This document shows, piece by piece, positions 1 through 7,181 of a DNA stretch of 8,519 bases. Origin of the DNA: Bacteroidales bacterium (GTDB taxonomy: Bacteria > Bacteroidota > Bacteroidia > Bacteroidales > UBA932). Position 1 is the stretch's first letter. Every line of letters starts with the position of its first letter. The notes beneath the pieces are model-generated. The model did no database searches. It had not been told where the DNA came from and saw only the letters and a list, made by a program, of their open reading frames with translations. The position numbers and the translations under genes are program-made. The stretch lies in contig JAEENZ010000089.1 in assembly GCA_016283985.1 (NCBI GenBank), positions 1 through 8,519 on the forward strand, written 5' to 3'.

Positions 1-4
1 AAAA

Positions 5-2023
5 GTGAAGTCCGGACGCTTATATAGTCTGATATTCCGGTCTGCGTTGCTTATCCTCGGGGTTATTCCCGGCAGGATTTCGGCGCAGACCGATTCTTCT
101 TTGGTGCGCACCATCGACAGCACTGTCGTGGCTGCGCATCGCCGCACTTCTCCCCTCTCTGCCAGGGCGGAAACCAGGGTTGACATGAAGGGACTTGGAA
201 AGCTTCCAACTATATTGGGAGCGGCCGATCCCCTTCGTTTCATCAGGCTCCTGCCCAGTGTGCAGACGGGCAGCGAAATCGATGCCGGCATCCACATCCA
301 GGGATGCGACCACGGGCACAATCTCATAAGCATAGACGGCACACCCGTTTACGGCTCCAGCCATCTCCTGGGCATTTTTTCCGTCTTCAATCCCGCCCAC
401 TTCGGCATTATGAACTATGCCACCACGGCATCCAGCAGAGGACGTCTGGGAGGATATGTTGATATGGTCCCCGACCGCAGCATCCCCAACCGCAGCATTT
501 CCGGAGATTTTTCCCTGGGCCTGGTGGCCGCGCAGGGGAATCTGAAACTACGCACCGGGGAAAACTCCGCATTGAGCATATCTGCCCGTAAAAGCTTCCT
601 GAACCAGCTCTACAAGTCTTATCTGATGGTAGAAGAAGACACCTTCCTGTACGGATTCGGAGATGTCGACCTGGGCTGGACCTGGCAAGCCACTGAAAAA
701 GACCGCATTTACGCAGATGTGTTCTACTCCACCGATGCGGCTGAATACGCCTCCCTGGAAAACAATCTGGGCGTTCATTTGGGTTGGAGCAACGCTGCCG
801 CCGCCTTGCACTGGCAGCACCGTGGCTCAGATATCCTTCTGAAACAGAGCATCTTTGCAAGCGGATACAACGCCCGGGCAGACATATCATATAACTTTGA
901 AGGCGGGTTCATCCCCTACCACACCCGAAACACAGGTTACAAGGCCCTCATGCAGTGGCGGGACTTCGACTTCGTGGCAAATCTGTCCTACTACGACGTA
1001 CTCATCCCGAGCCCGGTCCATCAAAGCGGGTCGATGACTTCAGCCACCTCCGAAGAGGCCCAGCAGGCAATGGAAGGCCACATCAGCACTGCATGGAGCA
1101 AGTACCTGACCCTGAACTGGAAGGTCAAGGCTGAACTCACCGGAGGATGGTATCTCTCCCCCGAAAAACAATCCTTCTGGCAGTTGGACCCCCAGGTTGC
1201 CATCAGTTACAATATGTTCAGGTCGGGGCTGGTGGAATTAAGGGCAGGAAGCGCCACACAGAACATCTTCCTGACCGGAGTCAGCAGTATGGGCTTCCCG
1301 ATCGAATTCAACTTCCTGGCCGGGAAATATGGTGCTCCGCAGCGCTCACTTTGGGCTTCATTGGCCTACAACCTCGATTTCCGGCAGGAGGCCTGGGCCT
1401 TCTCCGCAGAACTCTACTGGCGCCGCCTCTACAATCAGATGGAATACACCGGCACCCTTCTGGACTATCTGAGGGCAGATTCTTCCCTCGCCGGTATGCT
1501 CACCGGAGCAGACGGATGGAACTACGGCTTAAATCTCATCCTCCACAAGCAGGCGGGTAAACTGACGGGATGGCTGAGCACTTCCCTGGGACGGTCGCTA
1601 AGGCGCGGGGAAGACGGCAGCATATGGCCATCCAACTTCGAGCGCCCCTTCGAAATGAACGCCGTCGCCACCTGGACAGAACGGAAATGGGACGCCGGCG
1701 GCACCTTTACCGTCGCATCCGGCACGCCCTTCACCGCCCCCGAATCCTTCTACCTGCTGGATTCCAAGCTCATCTGCGTCTACGGTCCCCGCAACGGCAA
1801 ACGCCTGGCCCCCTACATCCGTCTGGACCTCAATTTCAACTGGTACTTCCGCAAAGACAAAGACTTCACCCACGGCATCAACTTCTCCATCTACAACGCC
1901 CTGGCCAACGACAACGAACTATCGTATTACTTCGACTACCGCGAAGACGGCAGTTTTGCATATGTTCCATTCTGTTTCTCCCTCAAGTTGATGCCCGGCA
2001 TCGGCTGGTTCTGCAAGTTCTGA
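5..2023 (+). CDS. TonB-dependent receptor-type outer membrane protein (plug plus beta-barrel)
   Basis: Predicted outer membrane receptor that would take up a substrate with TonB energy; the substrate is unknown. Read from GTG at 5, the 672-residue product opens with a signal peptide (basic KSGR, hydrophobic core about 9-20, likely cleavage after SAQ-type residues 26-28). A plug domain follows at about 50-158, with the typical stretches IHIQGCDHGHNLISIDGTPV (97-116) and LGGYVDMV (148-155). The remainder is rich in alternating hydrophobic and aromatic residues, as in a beta-barrel, and ends in GWFCKF with the terminal Phe usual for outer membrane barrels. It lacks the N-terminal carboxypeptidase-like domain common in SusC-type receptors and is short for the family. 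Only four bases precede the GTG, so a start outside the window cannot be excluded, although the signal peptide favours this one. The DUF4249 gene follows after two bases. Family assignment is fairly sure; substrate unknown. Confidence 0.82.
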   Translation: MKSGRLYSLIFRSALLILGVIPGRISAQTDSSLVRTIDSTVVAAHRRTSPLSARAETRVDMKGLGKLPTILGAADPLRFIRLLPSVQTGSEIDAGIHIQGCDHGHNLISIDGTPVYGSSHLLGIFSVFNPAHFGIMNYATTASSRGRLGGYVDMVPDRSIPNRSISGDFSLGLVAAQGNLKLRTGENSALSISARKSFLNQLYKSYLMVEEDTFLYGFGDVDLGWTWQATEKDRIYADVFYSTDAAEYASLENNLGVHLGWSNAAAALHWQHRGSDILLKQSIFASGYNARADISYNFEGGFIPYHTRNTGYKALMQWRDFDFVANLSYYDVLIPSPVHQSGSMTSATSEEAQQAMEGHISTAWSKYLTLNWKVKAELTGGWYLSPEKQSFWQLDPQVAISYNMFRSGLVELRAGSATQNIFLTGVSSMGFPIEFNFLAGKYGAPQRSLWASLAYNLDFRQEAWAFSAELYWRRLYNQMEYTGTLLDYLRADSSLAGMLTGADGWNYGLNLILHKQAGKLTGWLSTSLGRSLRRGEDGSIWPSNFERPFEMNAVATWTERKWDAGGTFTVASGTPFTAPESFYLLDSKLICVYGPRNGKRLAPYIRLDLNFNWYFRKDKDFTHGINFSIYNALANDNELSYYFDYREDGSFAYVPFCFSLKLMPGIGWFCKF

Positions 2024-2025
2024 AT

Positions 2026-2859
2026 ATGAAAAGGGTACTTCTCATAATAGCCGCCGCACTTCTCTGCTCCTGCAACGGGCCGGGAAGATGGGAAGACACA
2101 CCCGGAGAACTTGTGGTAGAAGGATGGATAGAAGCCGGAGAATCCCCCGTGGTGATGCTTACCACCGCGCTCTCCCCCAGCCCGGAATACACCCACCTGG
2201 ATTCTCTCAGCAACCATATTATCAAACGGGCCAAGGTAAGTTTGAGCGACGGCGACACTACCGTGATACTGTTCAGCAAGCAGGATAAGCGCTATGTGCC
2301 ACCCTTCGTTTATACTACCGGATGGATTACCGGCAAAGCGGGCAAGAGCTACACCCTGAAAGTGGAATACAACGGCAAAACAGTAAGCGCCCGCAGCGTC
2401 ATACCCGACACGGAGCCCATCGCAGGAGTTGAGGCGGTGCCCGTGGAAGGCTCCGACAGCCTCTATACCCTGGTGGTAACGCTGGGCAACAAAGCCGGAG
2501 CAAACAAGTTCTACCGCATTCTAACTATGGTAGAAGGAGAAGACAGCCGCTACATTTCCTCTTTCCCCAGTGCAATCGAAGGAACTTCTCTTAAAGATAA
2601 TGCACGGATAACCATCACCCGCGGAAAGAGCATAGACCACCAGGAATTCTCCACCAAATTCAAGAAAGGCAGCACGGTGCGGGTCAAAGTCTGCACCTGC
2701 GAAGAGGCCACCTGCCGCTTCTGGATGGCCATAGACGACCTTCACACCCTCGGCAACACGCCATTCTTCCCCATGTACAACAATCCGGCCTCGAATATCG
2801 AAGGAGGATTCGGATACTGGGCCGGATACGGTGCCACTGTCAGCACCATTGTCATTTAG
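2026..2859 (+). CDS. DUF4249 family lipoprotein, partner of the upstream receptor
   Basis: A 277-residue lipoprotein. The reading frame is open far upstream inside the receptor gene, but ATG at 2026 is the right start: it lies two bases after the receptor stop and gives a lipoprotein signal peptide, MKRVLLIIAAALLCSC, with lipobox LCSC and acylated Cys16. DUF4249 features visible are the N-terminal ELVVEGWIEAG (28-38) followed by a PVVMLTTALSP strand, a middle segment with KAGKSYTLKVEYNGKTVSA and an IP (126-127), and the C-terminal ASNIEGGFGYWAGYG (255-269). Proteins of this family are usually encoded directly after a TonB-dependent receptor in Bacteroidota. A role as a surface or periplasmic accessory to uptake is inferred; the molecular function of DUF4249 is not established. 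The gene ends only five bases from the convergent transporter gene, leaving no room for a terminator. Confidence 0.85.
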   Translation: MKRVLLIIAAALLCSCNGPGRWEDTPGELVVEGWIEAGESPVVMLTTALSPSPEYTHLDSLSNHIIKRAKVSLSDGDTTVILFSKQDKRYVPPFVYTTGWITGKAGKSYTLKVEYNGKTVSARSVIPDTEPIAGVEAVPVEGSDSLYTLVVTLGNKAGANKFYRILTMVEGEDSRYISSFPSAIEGTSLKDNARITITRGKSIDHQEFSTKFKKGSTVRVKVCTCEEATCRFWMAIDDLHTLGNTPFFPMYNNPASNIEGGFGYWAGYGATVSTIVI

Positions 2860-2864
2860 TTTTC

Positions 2865-4019
2865 CTATACTTCACGGATGCGCCTGATCAGCCAGATCAT
2901 GTAGATCCACACGACCGCAATGGCCGCCACAGCGGCGATCTGCGAGCCGGAGATATCGCGTATCCATCCCAGCACTGGAGGCAGGATGGCTCCGCCGATG
3001 AGGCCCACTATAAGCAATGCAGATACCTCGTTGGCCTTTTCAGGGGCGCGGCGCATAGCGAATGAGAAAACTATTCCGAAGAGATTGGCATAGCCTATGC
3101 CGAAGATGACCACCGCAATCAGGGCGGGCACGAGCCCAACTTTTCCAAGAAGAGCCAGCAGCACCAGGCCTGCCATTGCAAGCCAGCAGCCGGCGGCGAA
3201 GAACTTCTTGTCGGATACCTTCAGCAGAAGCGCTCCCCCGGCGAATGCCGCCACGGTGCGGGCCAGGAAGTAGAGGCTGTTGCAGAGGTTGGCCTTCTCG
3301 GTGCTCAGGCCGAACTGGTCGGTCATCAAGCGAGGCAGGGTCATGTTTACGGCAACGTCCGCCGCTACCAGTACGATTATTCCGAAGAAGAATGCAAGTA
3401 TGTAATTATCCTTCAGCAGCACGAGCGTGTCCTTGATCCGCACGTTCTTCTGCTCCCGGGGCTGTTCCTCGATAGGGGTGAACCAGAGCCAGATGAGCCC
3501 CAGCAGCGAAAGGCCCGCATAGATCGGGAACAGCAACTGCCAGTGCCCGAGGGAAACCGCCGTCCACATGGCGATGAAGGGAGCCACGATGCTTCCGAAG
3601 GCCTTTGTGGCCTGTCCGAAGGTTATGGTGGAGGTAACCCTGTCCGCGTTTACCACGTCCGTCACCAGCGGGTTCATGGCCACCTGCAGGATGGTATTGC
3701 CTATGCCGATAAGCGAGAAAGCCACCAGCACGCTGCCGAAGCTGTAGGACACATAAGGCAGAAGCAGCGCCACCACGTGTATTGCGAGACTGACCAGAAC
3801 CATCTTCTTCCTCCCCCACTTGGTGAGCGCCATGCCCACGGGGATGGAAAGCAGCAGGAACCAGAGATAACACGACAGCGAGATGGTATTCACGAGGCCG
3901 TCGGACATGTTGAAGTCCGCACGGACGTTATTGGTCACAAGGCCTATCATGTCGATGAAGCCCATGGCCAGAAAACCGAACATCACGGGCAGGATGACGG
4001 AAAGGGAGTTCTTTTTCAT
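2865..4019 (-). CDS. MFS sugar transporter (FHS/FucP-like), third gene of the kinase-isomerase operon
   Basis: A 384-residue integral inner-membrane protein with about 12 hydrophobic segments, the usual MFS size and shape. The cytoplasmic loop between helices 2 and 3 carries the MFS signature type ALTKWGRKKM (64-73). LQVAMNPLV (111-119) resembles the ANPYV region of the fucose/glucose-galactose (FHS) symporters, and the second half has FSFAMRRAPEKANEVSALL (318-336), also typical of that group. A polar loop (about 182-204) separates the two six-helix halves. Its ATG overlaps the gmhA stop in an ATGA (4016-4019), which implies translational coupling. Beside a sugar kinase and a phosphosugar isomerase, import of a free, unphosphorylated sugar by proton symport is the likely role. 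The particular sugar is unknown. It is convergent with the DUF4249 gene at a distance of five bases. Confidence 0.85.
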   Translation of the reverse strand: MKKNSLSVILPVMFGFLAMGFIDMIGLVTNNVRADFNMSDGLVNTISLSCYLWFLLLSIPVGMALTKWGRKKMVLVSLAIHVVALLLPYVSYSFGSVLVAFSLIGIGNTILQVAMNPLVTDVVNADRVTSTITFGQATKAFGSIVAPFIAMWTAVSLGHWQLLFPIYAGLSLLGLIWLWFTPIEEQPREQKNVRIKDTLVLLKDNYILAFFFGIIVLVAADVAVNMTLPRLMTDQFGLSTEKANLCNSLYFLARTVAAFAGGALLLKVSDKKFFAAGCWLAMAGLVLLALLGKVGLVPALIAVVIFGIGYANLFGIVFSFAMRRAPEKANEVSALLIVGLIGGAILPPVLGWIRDISGSQIAAVAAIAVVWIYMIWLIRRIREV

Positions 4020-4585
4020 AATTGCTCTTCTATGGCGTGGATGAGTATGTGTATGACCTTGATGTGGATTTCCTGGATGCGGTCGGAATGGGGCGCCGCG
4101 GGGGCGCAGACGGCGGCATCGGCAAGATCTTCGAGAGGATTCCCGGCAGGGCCGGTGAGGGCTGTCACCTTCATCCCTTTAGCCTGCGCAGCCTTGGCGG
4201 CCTTCAGGACATTCTTGGAAGTGCCGCTGGTGCTGATGGCCAGGAGCACGTCTCCGGTGCATCCTACGCCCTCTACGTAGCGTGAGAACACATCCTCGAA
4301 GGAGAAATCGTTGGCAGTGCATGTGAGATATGCGGGATCGTTTATGGCAATGGCAGGAAGGCTCCTGCGGTTGCCACGATAACGGCCGGTAAGCTCCTCG
4401 GCAAAATGGGTGGCATCGCAGAGCGATCCCCCGTTGCCGCAGCTGATTATCTTGTGTCCGGCCTTCAGGGCATCGGCACAGAGAGCTGCTACGGCGGCGA
4501 TGGAATCCAGCGTCTTCTCATCGGCAAGGAAGCGCTCGAGTTCTCCGCGCGCCTCCTGTAAATCGTTATATATCAGTTCTTTCAT
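4016..4585 (-). CDS. gmhA: Phosphoheptose isomerase GmhA (sedoheptulose 7-phosphate isomerase)
   Basis: SIS-fold enzyme that interconverts D-sedoheptulose 7-phosphate and D-glycero-D-manno-heptose 7-phosphate, normally the first step of ADP-heptose synthesis for lipopolysaccharide. The 189-residue product can be aligned by eye over its whole length with E. coli GmhA (192 residues). Shared blocks include ISCGNGGSLCDATHFAEELT (47-66), TANDFSFEDVFSRYVE (90-105), ISTSGTSKNVLKAA (117-130) and DRIQEIHIKVIHILI (168-182). The metal and catalytic residues known from the family are present as His60, Glu64, Gln171 and His179. The gene overlaps the ROK kinase stop by an ATGA (4582-4585) and the transporter start by another (4016-4019). 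Its place between a sugar kinase and a sugar importer, without other heptose genes (gmhB, hldE, hddA, hddC) in view, suggests a catabolic or salvage role rather than a plain biosynthetic one. The family call is very firm; the direction of the reaction in the cell is inferred. Confidence 0.93.
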   Translation of the reverse strand: MKELIYNDLQEARGELERFLADEKTLDSIAAVAALCADALKAGHKIISCGNGGSLCDATHFAEELTGRYRGNRRSLPAIAINDPAYLTCTANDFSFEDVFSRYVEGVGCTGDVLLAISTSGTSKNVLKAAKAAQAKGMKVTALTGPAGNPLEDLADAAVCAPAAPHSDRIQEIHIKVIHILIHAIEEQL

Positions 4586-5547
4586 ATTGCAGCGGCTAAG
4601 GATAATGCGGCGATGTCGCCTATGGCCTCGCCGAGTTCGGCGGGCTTAACCTTGCATACGGCGGCGGCACCGGGAAGGGCGTCCCGGTCGATAGCGGCCT
4701 GCATGAACGGGCGTATCAGGGCTTCCGCCCTCACGAAAATACTGCCTATGACTATCACCTCGGGATTCAGCATGTCTATCACCATAGCCAGGGCCTTGCC
4801 CAGATACGTGGCGGAGGTGCGGTAGATGCTTATTGCCAGCTCATCCCCCATCCTGGCGGCTTCCGCTACGGTCTTGGCGGTGATGCCGGCCAAGTTTCCG
4901 TCCGGACACCAGGCCACCTTCTCTCCCATCATAAGTTTCTCCTTGATAGCGGATGCTGCCAGCTGGGCTATGCCTCCCCCGCTCGCGAATCCCTCCACAG
5001 AACCGGCCTTTCCGTAGCCTACGGGGCCGAATTCGGAGAGGCGGATGTGGCCGAGCTCCCCGGCGTTGTCGTTGGTGCCGGAATAGAGCTTGCCGTCCAG
5101 CACCAGGCCTGCTCCGAGGCCGGTTCCGAAGGTCAGGAATACCATGTTCCGAGTGCCCCGGCCGGCACCGTACTTCCACTCTGCCAGCGCGCATGCATTG
5201 GCATCGTTCTGCAGGGCGGCCTTGATGCCGGTGGCATCCTCCACCATCTTCACGATGGGGATGTTGTCCCATCCGGGAAGGTTCGGCGGTGACATTACCA
5301 CGCCCCTGCAACTGTCCAGAGGGCCTCCGCACGAGATTCCCACGCCCTTCGTGTTGGATGCGTCAAGGCCGTGGCGGGAGCACATGGCCTTCAATTCATC
5401 GATTATGCGCGCAAGAGTGCTTTTTACGTCAGTGGTGTCGAAACGCACCTTGTCGGCGATTTCCAGATTGCCGTCGGTATCGATGCCATAGATTACCGCA
5501 CACTTGGTGCCGCCCACATCTATGCCTAAAAGATTGGTTTTCATCAT
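4582..5547 (-). CDS. ROK-family sugar kinase lacking the zinc cysteines
   Basis: A 321-residue ATP-dependent sugar kinase of the ROK family, cytoplasmic, first gene of the operon. Visible motifs are the phosphate-binding DVGGTK (10-15), GISCGGPLDS (70-79), the QNDANACALAEW segment (113-124) with catalytic base Asp115, a second ATP loop GTGLGAG (141-147), and GELGH (163-167) with the conserved His167. The usual Cys-x-Cys-Gly-x-x-Gly-Cys zinc motif is replaced: the three Cys positions are Val176, Tyr178 and Ser183, while Gly179, Gly182 and Glu185 remain, so structural zinc binding is probably lost. NPEVIVIGSIFVR (261-273) has Ser where many ROK kinases have Gly. Two ATG codons are adjacent (5547 and 5544); either could start the protein. 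Substrate is not readable from sequence. The linked gmhA suggests a ketoheptose or aldoheptose, but a hexose or hexosamine remains possible. A diverged copy of its first 11 codons occurs at 7360-7392. Confidence 0.88.
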   Translation of the reverse strand: MMKTNLLGIDVGGTKCAVIYGIDTDGNLEIADKVRFDTTDVKSTLARIIDELKAMCSRHGLDASNTKGVGISCGGPLDSCRGVVMSPPNLPGWDNIPIVKMVEDATGIKAALQNDANACALAEWKYGAGRGTRNMVFLTFGTGLGAGLVLDGKLYSGTNDNAGELGHIRLSEFGPVGYGKAGSVEGFASGGGIAQLAASAIKEKLMMGEKVAWCPDGNLAGITAKTVAEAARMGDELAISIYRTSATYLGKALAMVIDMLNPEVIVIGSIFVRAEALIRPFMQAAIDRDALPGAAAVCKVKPAELGEAIGDIAALSLAAAI

Positions 5548-5564
5548 TATTATCGATTGTTTTT

Positions 5565-5572
5565 CAAAATTA
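5565..5572 (-). promoter_or_regulatory. -7 element (TAATTTTG) for the kinase-gmhA-transporter operon
   Basis: On the minus strand TAATTTTG fits the Bacteroidota sigma-ABfr -7 consensus TAnnTTTG and lies 17 bases before the first ATG of the ROK gene, giving a leader of roughly a dozen bases. A weak -33 candidate, TTGC at 5592-5595, sits 19 bases upstream. The element is back to back with the plus-strand element at 5585-5592, so one polymerase would probably exclude the other. Assignment is by consensus and position only. Confidence 0.55.
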
Positions 5573-5584
5573 CTAACTTATTCT

Positions 5585-5592
5585 TACTTTTG
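5585..5592 (+). promoter_or_regulatory. -7 element (TACTTTTG) for the BACON-transglutaminase lipoprotein gene
   Basis: TACTTTTG matches the Bacteroidota -7 consensus TAnnTTTG and ends 26 bases before the ATG at 5619. The expected -33 region, near 5561-5566, is only T-rich and overlaps the minus-strand -7 element. The arrangement predicts divergent, mutually exclusive transcription of the operon and the lipoprotein gene. Confidence 0.55.
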
Positions 5593-5618
5593 CAATTAGT
5601 AGTATCACATAGCTGTAT

Positions 5619-6905
5619 ATGAAAAGAATCTGGTTATTGTATCCTATTGCGATCTTCTTTCTCATGGAATCATGCCAGAAGGAAGATAATAATAGCTTTG
5701 ATAATAAAAGCTATCTTACATCGACTCCTCTATCTTTAGATGCCGAAATCCTTAAAGGGGTTGGTGGTGAAACCACCCTTACCATATCATCCTCCGCCCC
5801 ATGGAAGGCAACATCAACCGATAATTGGCTGACAATAACACCAAGTGTCGGCCCTGCCGGAGAGACTGAAGTAACTGTTATAACCAAGGCAAATATGGGA
5901 AGCAGTGACAGATATTCAGAGTTTTGTTTTAAGACCGAAAAAGATTCGCTGAATTATTCAATTAAACAAAGGGTTAACATTTTCAAGAGGACACCGGTAG
6001 CTTCAGGAAGAGTAACATGCGGAACAACTGTTACCTATTTCGGCAGTACGTTCTACAGATTCTATTCCTTTATGCCAAGGCCCGTATCCAATATATATCA
6101 GGATATTAGCAACTTTAGCGCTCCTGGATGCGTGGAAGAAGTATGCGAAAATGGACTTACGCATTATATTTGGAAAGATGATGATATGGCTTCGACCATC
6201 AAGTCCGGAGGTTTTGTGATCTGCGAACAATTTGATGCTACCTTATACCAGGTTTCGGCAGACGTCTCATTGATAAGCGATATTCCACCATATGACTCAA
6301 CCTCGTTTGAATGCAAGTCATTTTTGGGAAACGTCGGTGTTGATTATGGTGAACAAAATGGCGGCATTTCTTACTATGTAGATACCTCGAATGCAGAGAT
6401 TGTCTCAATTGCCGATAATTTATGGAAAAAAGCCAATGGAGACATTCTCGACTATGCCAGAAAGTGCTATGATTGGACTCATAACCGTTTGGCTTATAAA
6501 GCCGGCATATTACCGGTAGTAAAACAGATATTGGAAAACGGTGAAGGAGACTGTAGTTGCTATTCTTCGGTTTGTGTTTCTTTATTAAGAAGAAAAGGGA
6601 TTCCGGCAAGGCACCTTGTGATGCGCGATAACACTGATTACGGGTGGCATGTTAGAGTTGAGTTTTATGTTCCCGCTTACGGGTGGATTGCTCTCGATCC
6701 CACCTGGGGTGGTAATAATTTCGGCATCCACGGAGGCGACTACATAGTGATGTCAATCGATCTTTGTAATCGGGTCAGATGGTTGAATGGAGAGGGCAGC
6801 ACAATTCCTGTAGTTTGTTTTCAATTTCCCGTGACGAACACGTGGTATCACGATATTGGTGTTTACGATTTCCAGTATGTCTGCCATGGGTTATCCAGTT
6901 TATAA
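5619..6905 (+). CDS. Surface lipoprotein with BACON domain and transglutaminase-like (papain-fold) domain
   Basis: A 428-residue lipoprotein. The signal peptide MKRIWLLYPIAIFFLMESC places the acylated Cys at 19. The next residues, QKEDN, fit the X-K-(D/E)2-X lipoprotein export signal described for Capnocytophaga, so display on the outer surface is likely. Residues about 37-117 form a BACON domain (GGETTLTISSSAPW, WLTITPS, a gap, then YSIKQ), an Ig-like module often found on glycan- or protein-binding proteins of Bacteroidota. A middle region (about 125-255) is unassigned. The C-terminal part is a transglutaminase core: ENGEGDCSCYSSVC (306-319) with nucleophile Cys312, LLRRKGIPARHLV (322-334), GWHVRVEF (342-349) with His344, and GWIALDPTWGG (355-365) with Asp360. 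The triad is intact, so a protease, peptidase or crosslinking activity is possible; many relatives have no known substrate. The gene is distinctly AT-richer than its neighbours, consistent with transfer. It is divergent from the kinase operon. Confidence 0.82.
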   Translation: MKRIWLLYPIAIFFLMESCQKEDNNSFDNKSYLTSTPLSLDAEILKGVGGETTLTISSSAPWKATSTDNWLTITPSVGPAGETEVTVITKANMGSSDRYSEFCFKTEKDSLNYSIKQRVNIFKRTPVASGRVTCGTTVTYFGSTFYRFYSFMPRPVSNIYQDISNFSAPGCVEEVCENGLTHYIWKDDDMASTIKSGGFVICEQFDATLYQVSADVSLISDIPPYDSTSFECKSFLGNVGVDYGEQNGGISYYVDTSNAEIVSIADNLWKKANGDILDYARKCYDWTHNRLAYKAGILPVVKQILENGEGDCSCYSSVCVSLLRRKGIPARHLVMRDNTDYGWHVRVEFYVPAYGWIALDPTWGGNNFGIHGGDYIVMSIDLCNRVRWLNGEGSTIPVVCFQFPVTNTWYHDIGVYDFQYVCHGLSSL

Positions 6906-6965
6906 GCAGTACAGCCAGTTTTTTAATACGGCTTTAATTAGTCAAAAGTTGGCAAATAAGCGTTC

Positions 6966-6973
6966 TACCTTTG
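6966..6973 (+). promoter_or_regulatory. -7 element (TACCTTTG) before the small broken membrane-protein gene
   Basis: TACCTTTG fits TAnnTTTG and ends 25 bases before the ATG at 6999, nearly the same spacing as the element that precedes the lipoprotein gene at 5619. No convincing -33 element is seen at the expected distance (near 6943-6946). It is the main reason for thinking the frame at 6999-7172 was once an expressed gene. Confidence 0.4.
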
Positions 6974-6998
6974 CAGGCGTAATCAAATCGGACACGCC

Positions 6999-7172
6999 AT
7001 GTAAAACAACATCGAACGCAAACAACAGACCGCCGGCATTATCATCGCCGCCCTCGCCGTAATCCCTACCTTTGTGCTTGGGATGCTCCTCCCCTGCTTT
7101 TTCGTTCTGGTGCCACTACTGGCCCTCATGCTCTATGGAATGGTGGCAGCCAGCCTGCAGTTACGCGCATAA
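6999..7172 (+). pseudogene. Small hydrophobic membrane protein with a stop at codon 2
   Basis: ATG at 6999 is followed at once by TAA (7002-7004). The frame then stays open for 55 codons to a TAA at 7170-7172. The product after the stop begins NNIERKQQTAG, followed by an almost unbroken hydrophobic stretch (IIIAALAVIPTFVLGMLLP, then FFVLVPLLALMLYGMV) and a short tail AASLQLRA, so two closely spaced membrane helices or a hairpin are likely. If codon 2 were AAA instead of TAA, the start would read MKNNIERKQQ, an ordinary start for a small Bacteroidota membrane protein; a single A-to-T change would explain the break. A properly spaced -7 element lies upstream. The alternative is that translation begins at an in-frame non-ATG codon, or that the stretch is the remnant of a longer gene. 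I do not recognise a family. Confidence 0.4.
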
Positions 7173-7181
7173 TACGCTAAT

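Noticed and set aside
1570..2025. N-terminal extension of the DUF4249 protein upstream of 2026
   Set aside because: The open frame overlaps the receptor gene and its translation is Arg/Pro/His-rich shadow sequence; the lipoprotein signal peptide begins at 2026.
3543..4280. Plus-strand 245-codon open frame
   Set aside because: It is antisense to the transporter and gmhA, is rich in His/Gly/Glu as expected for a shadow of GC-rich coding DNA, and matches nothing I know.
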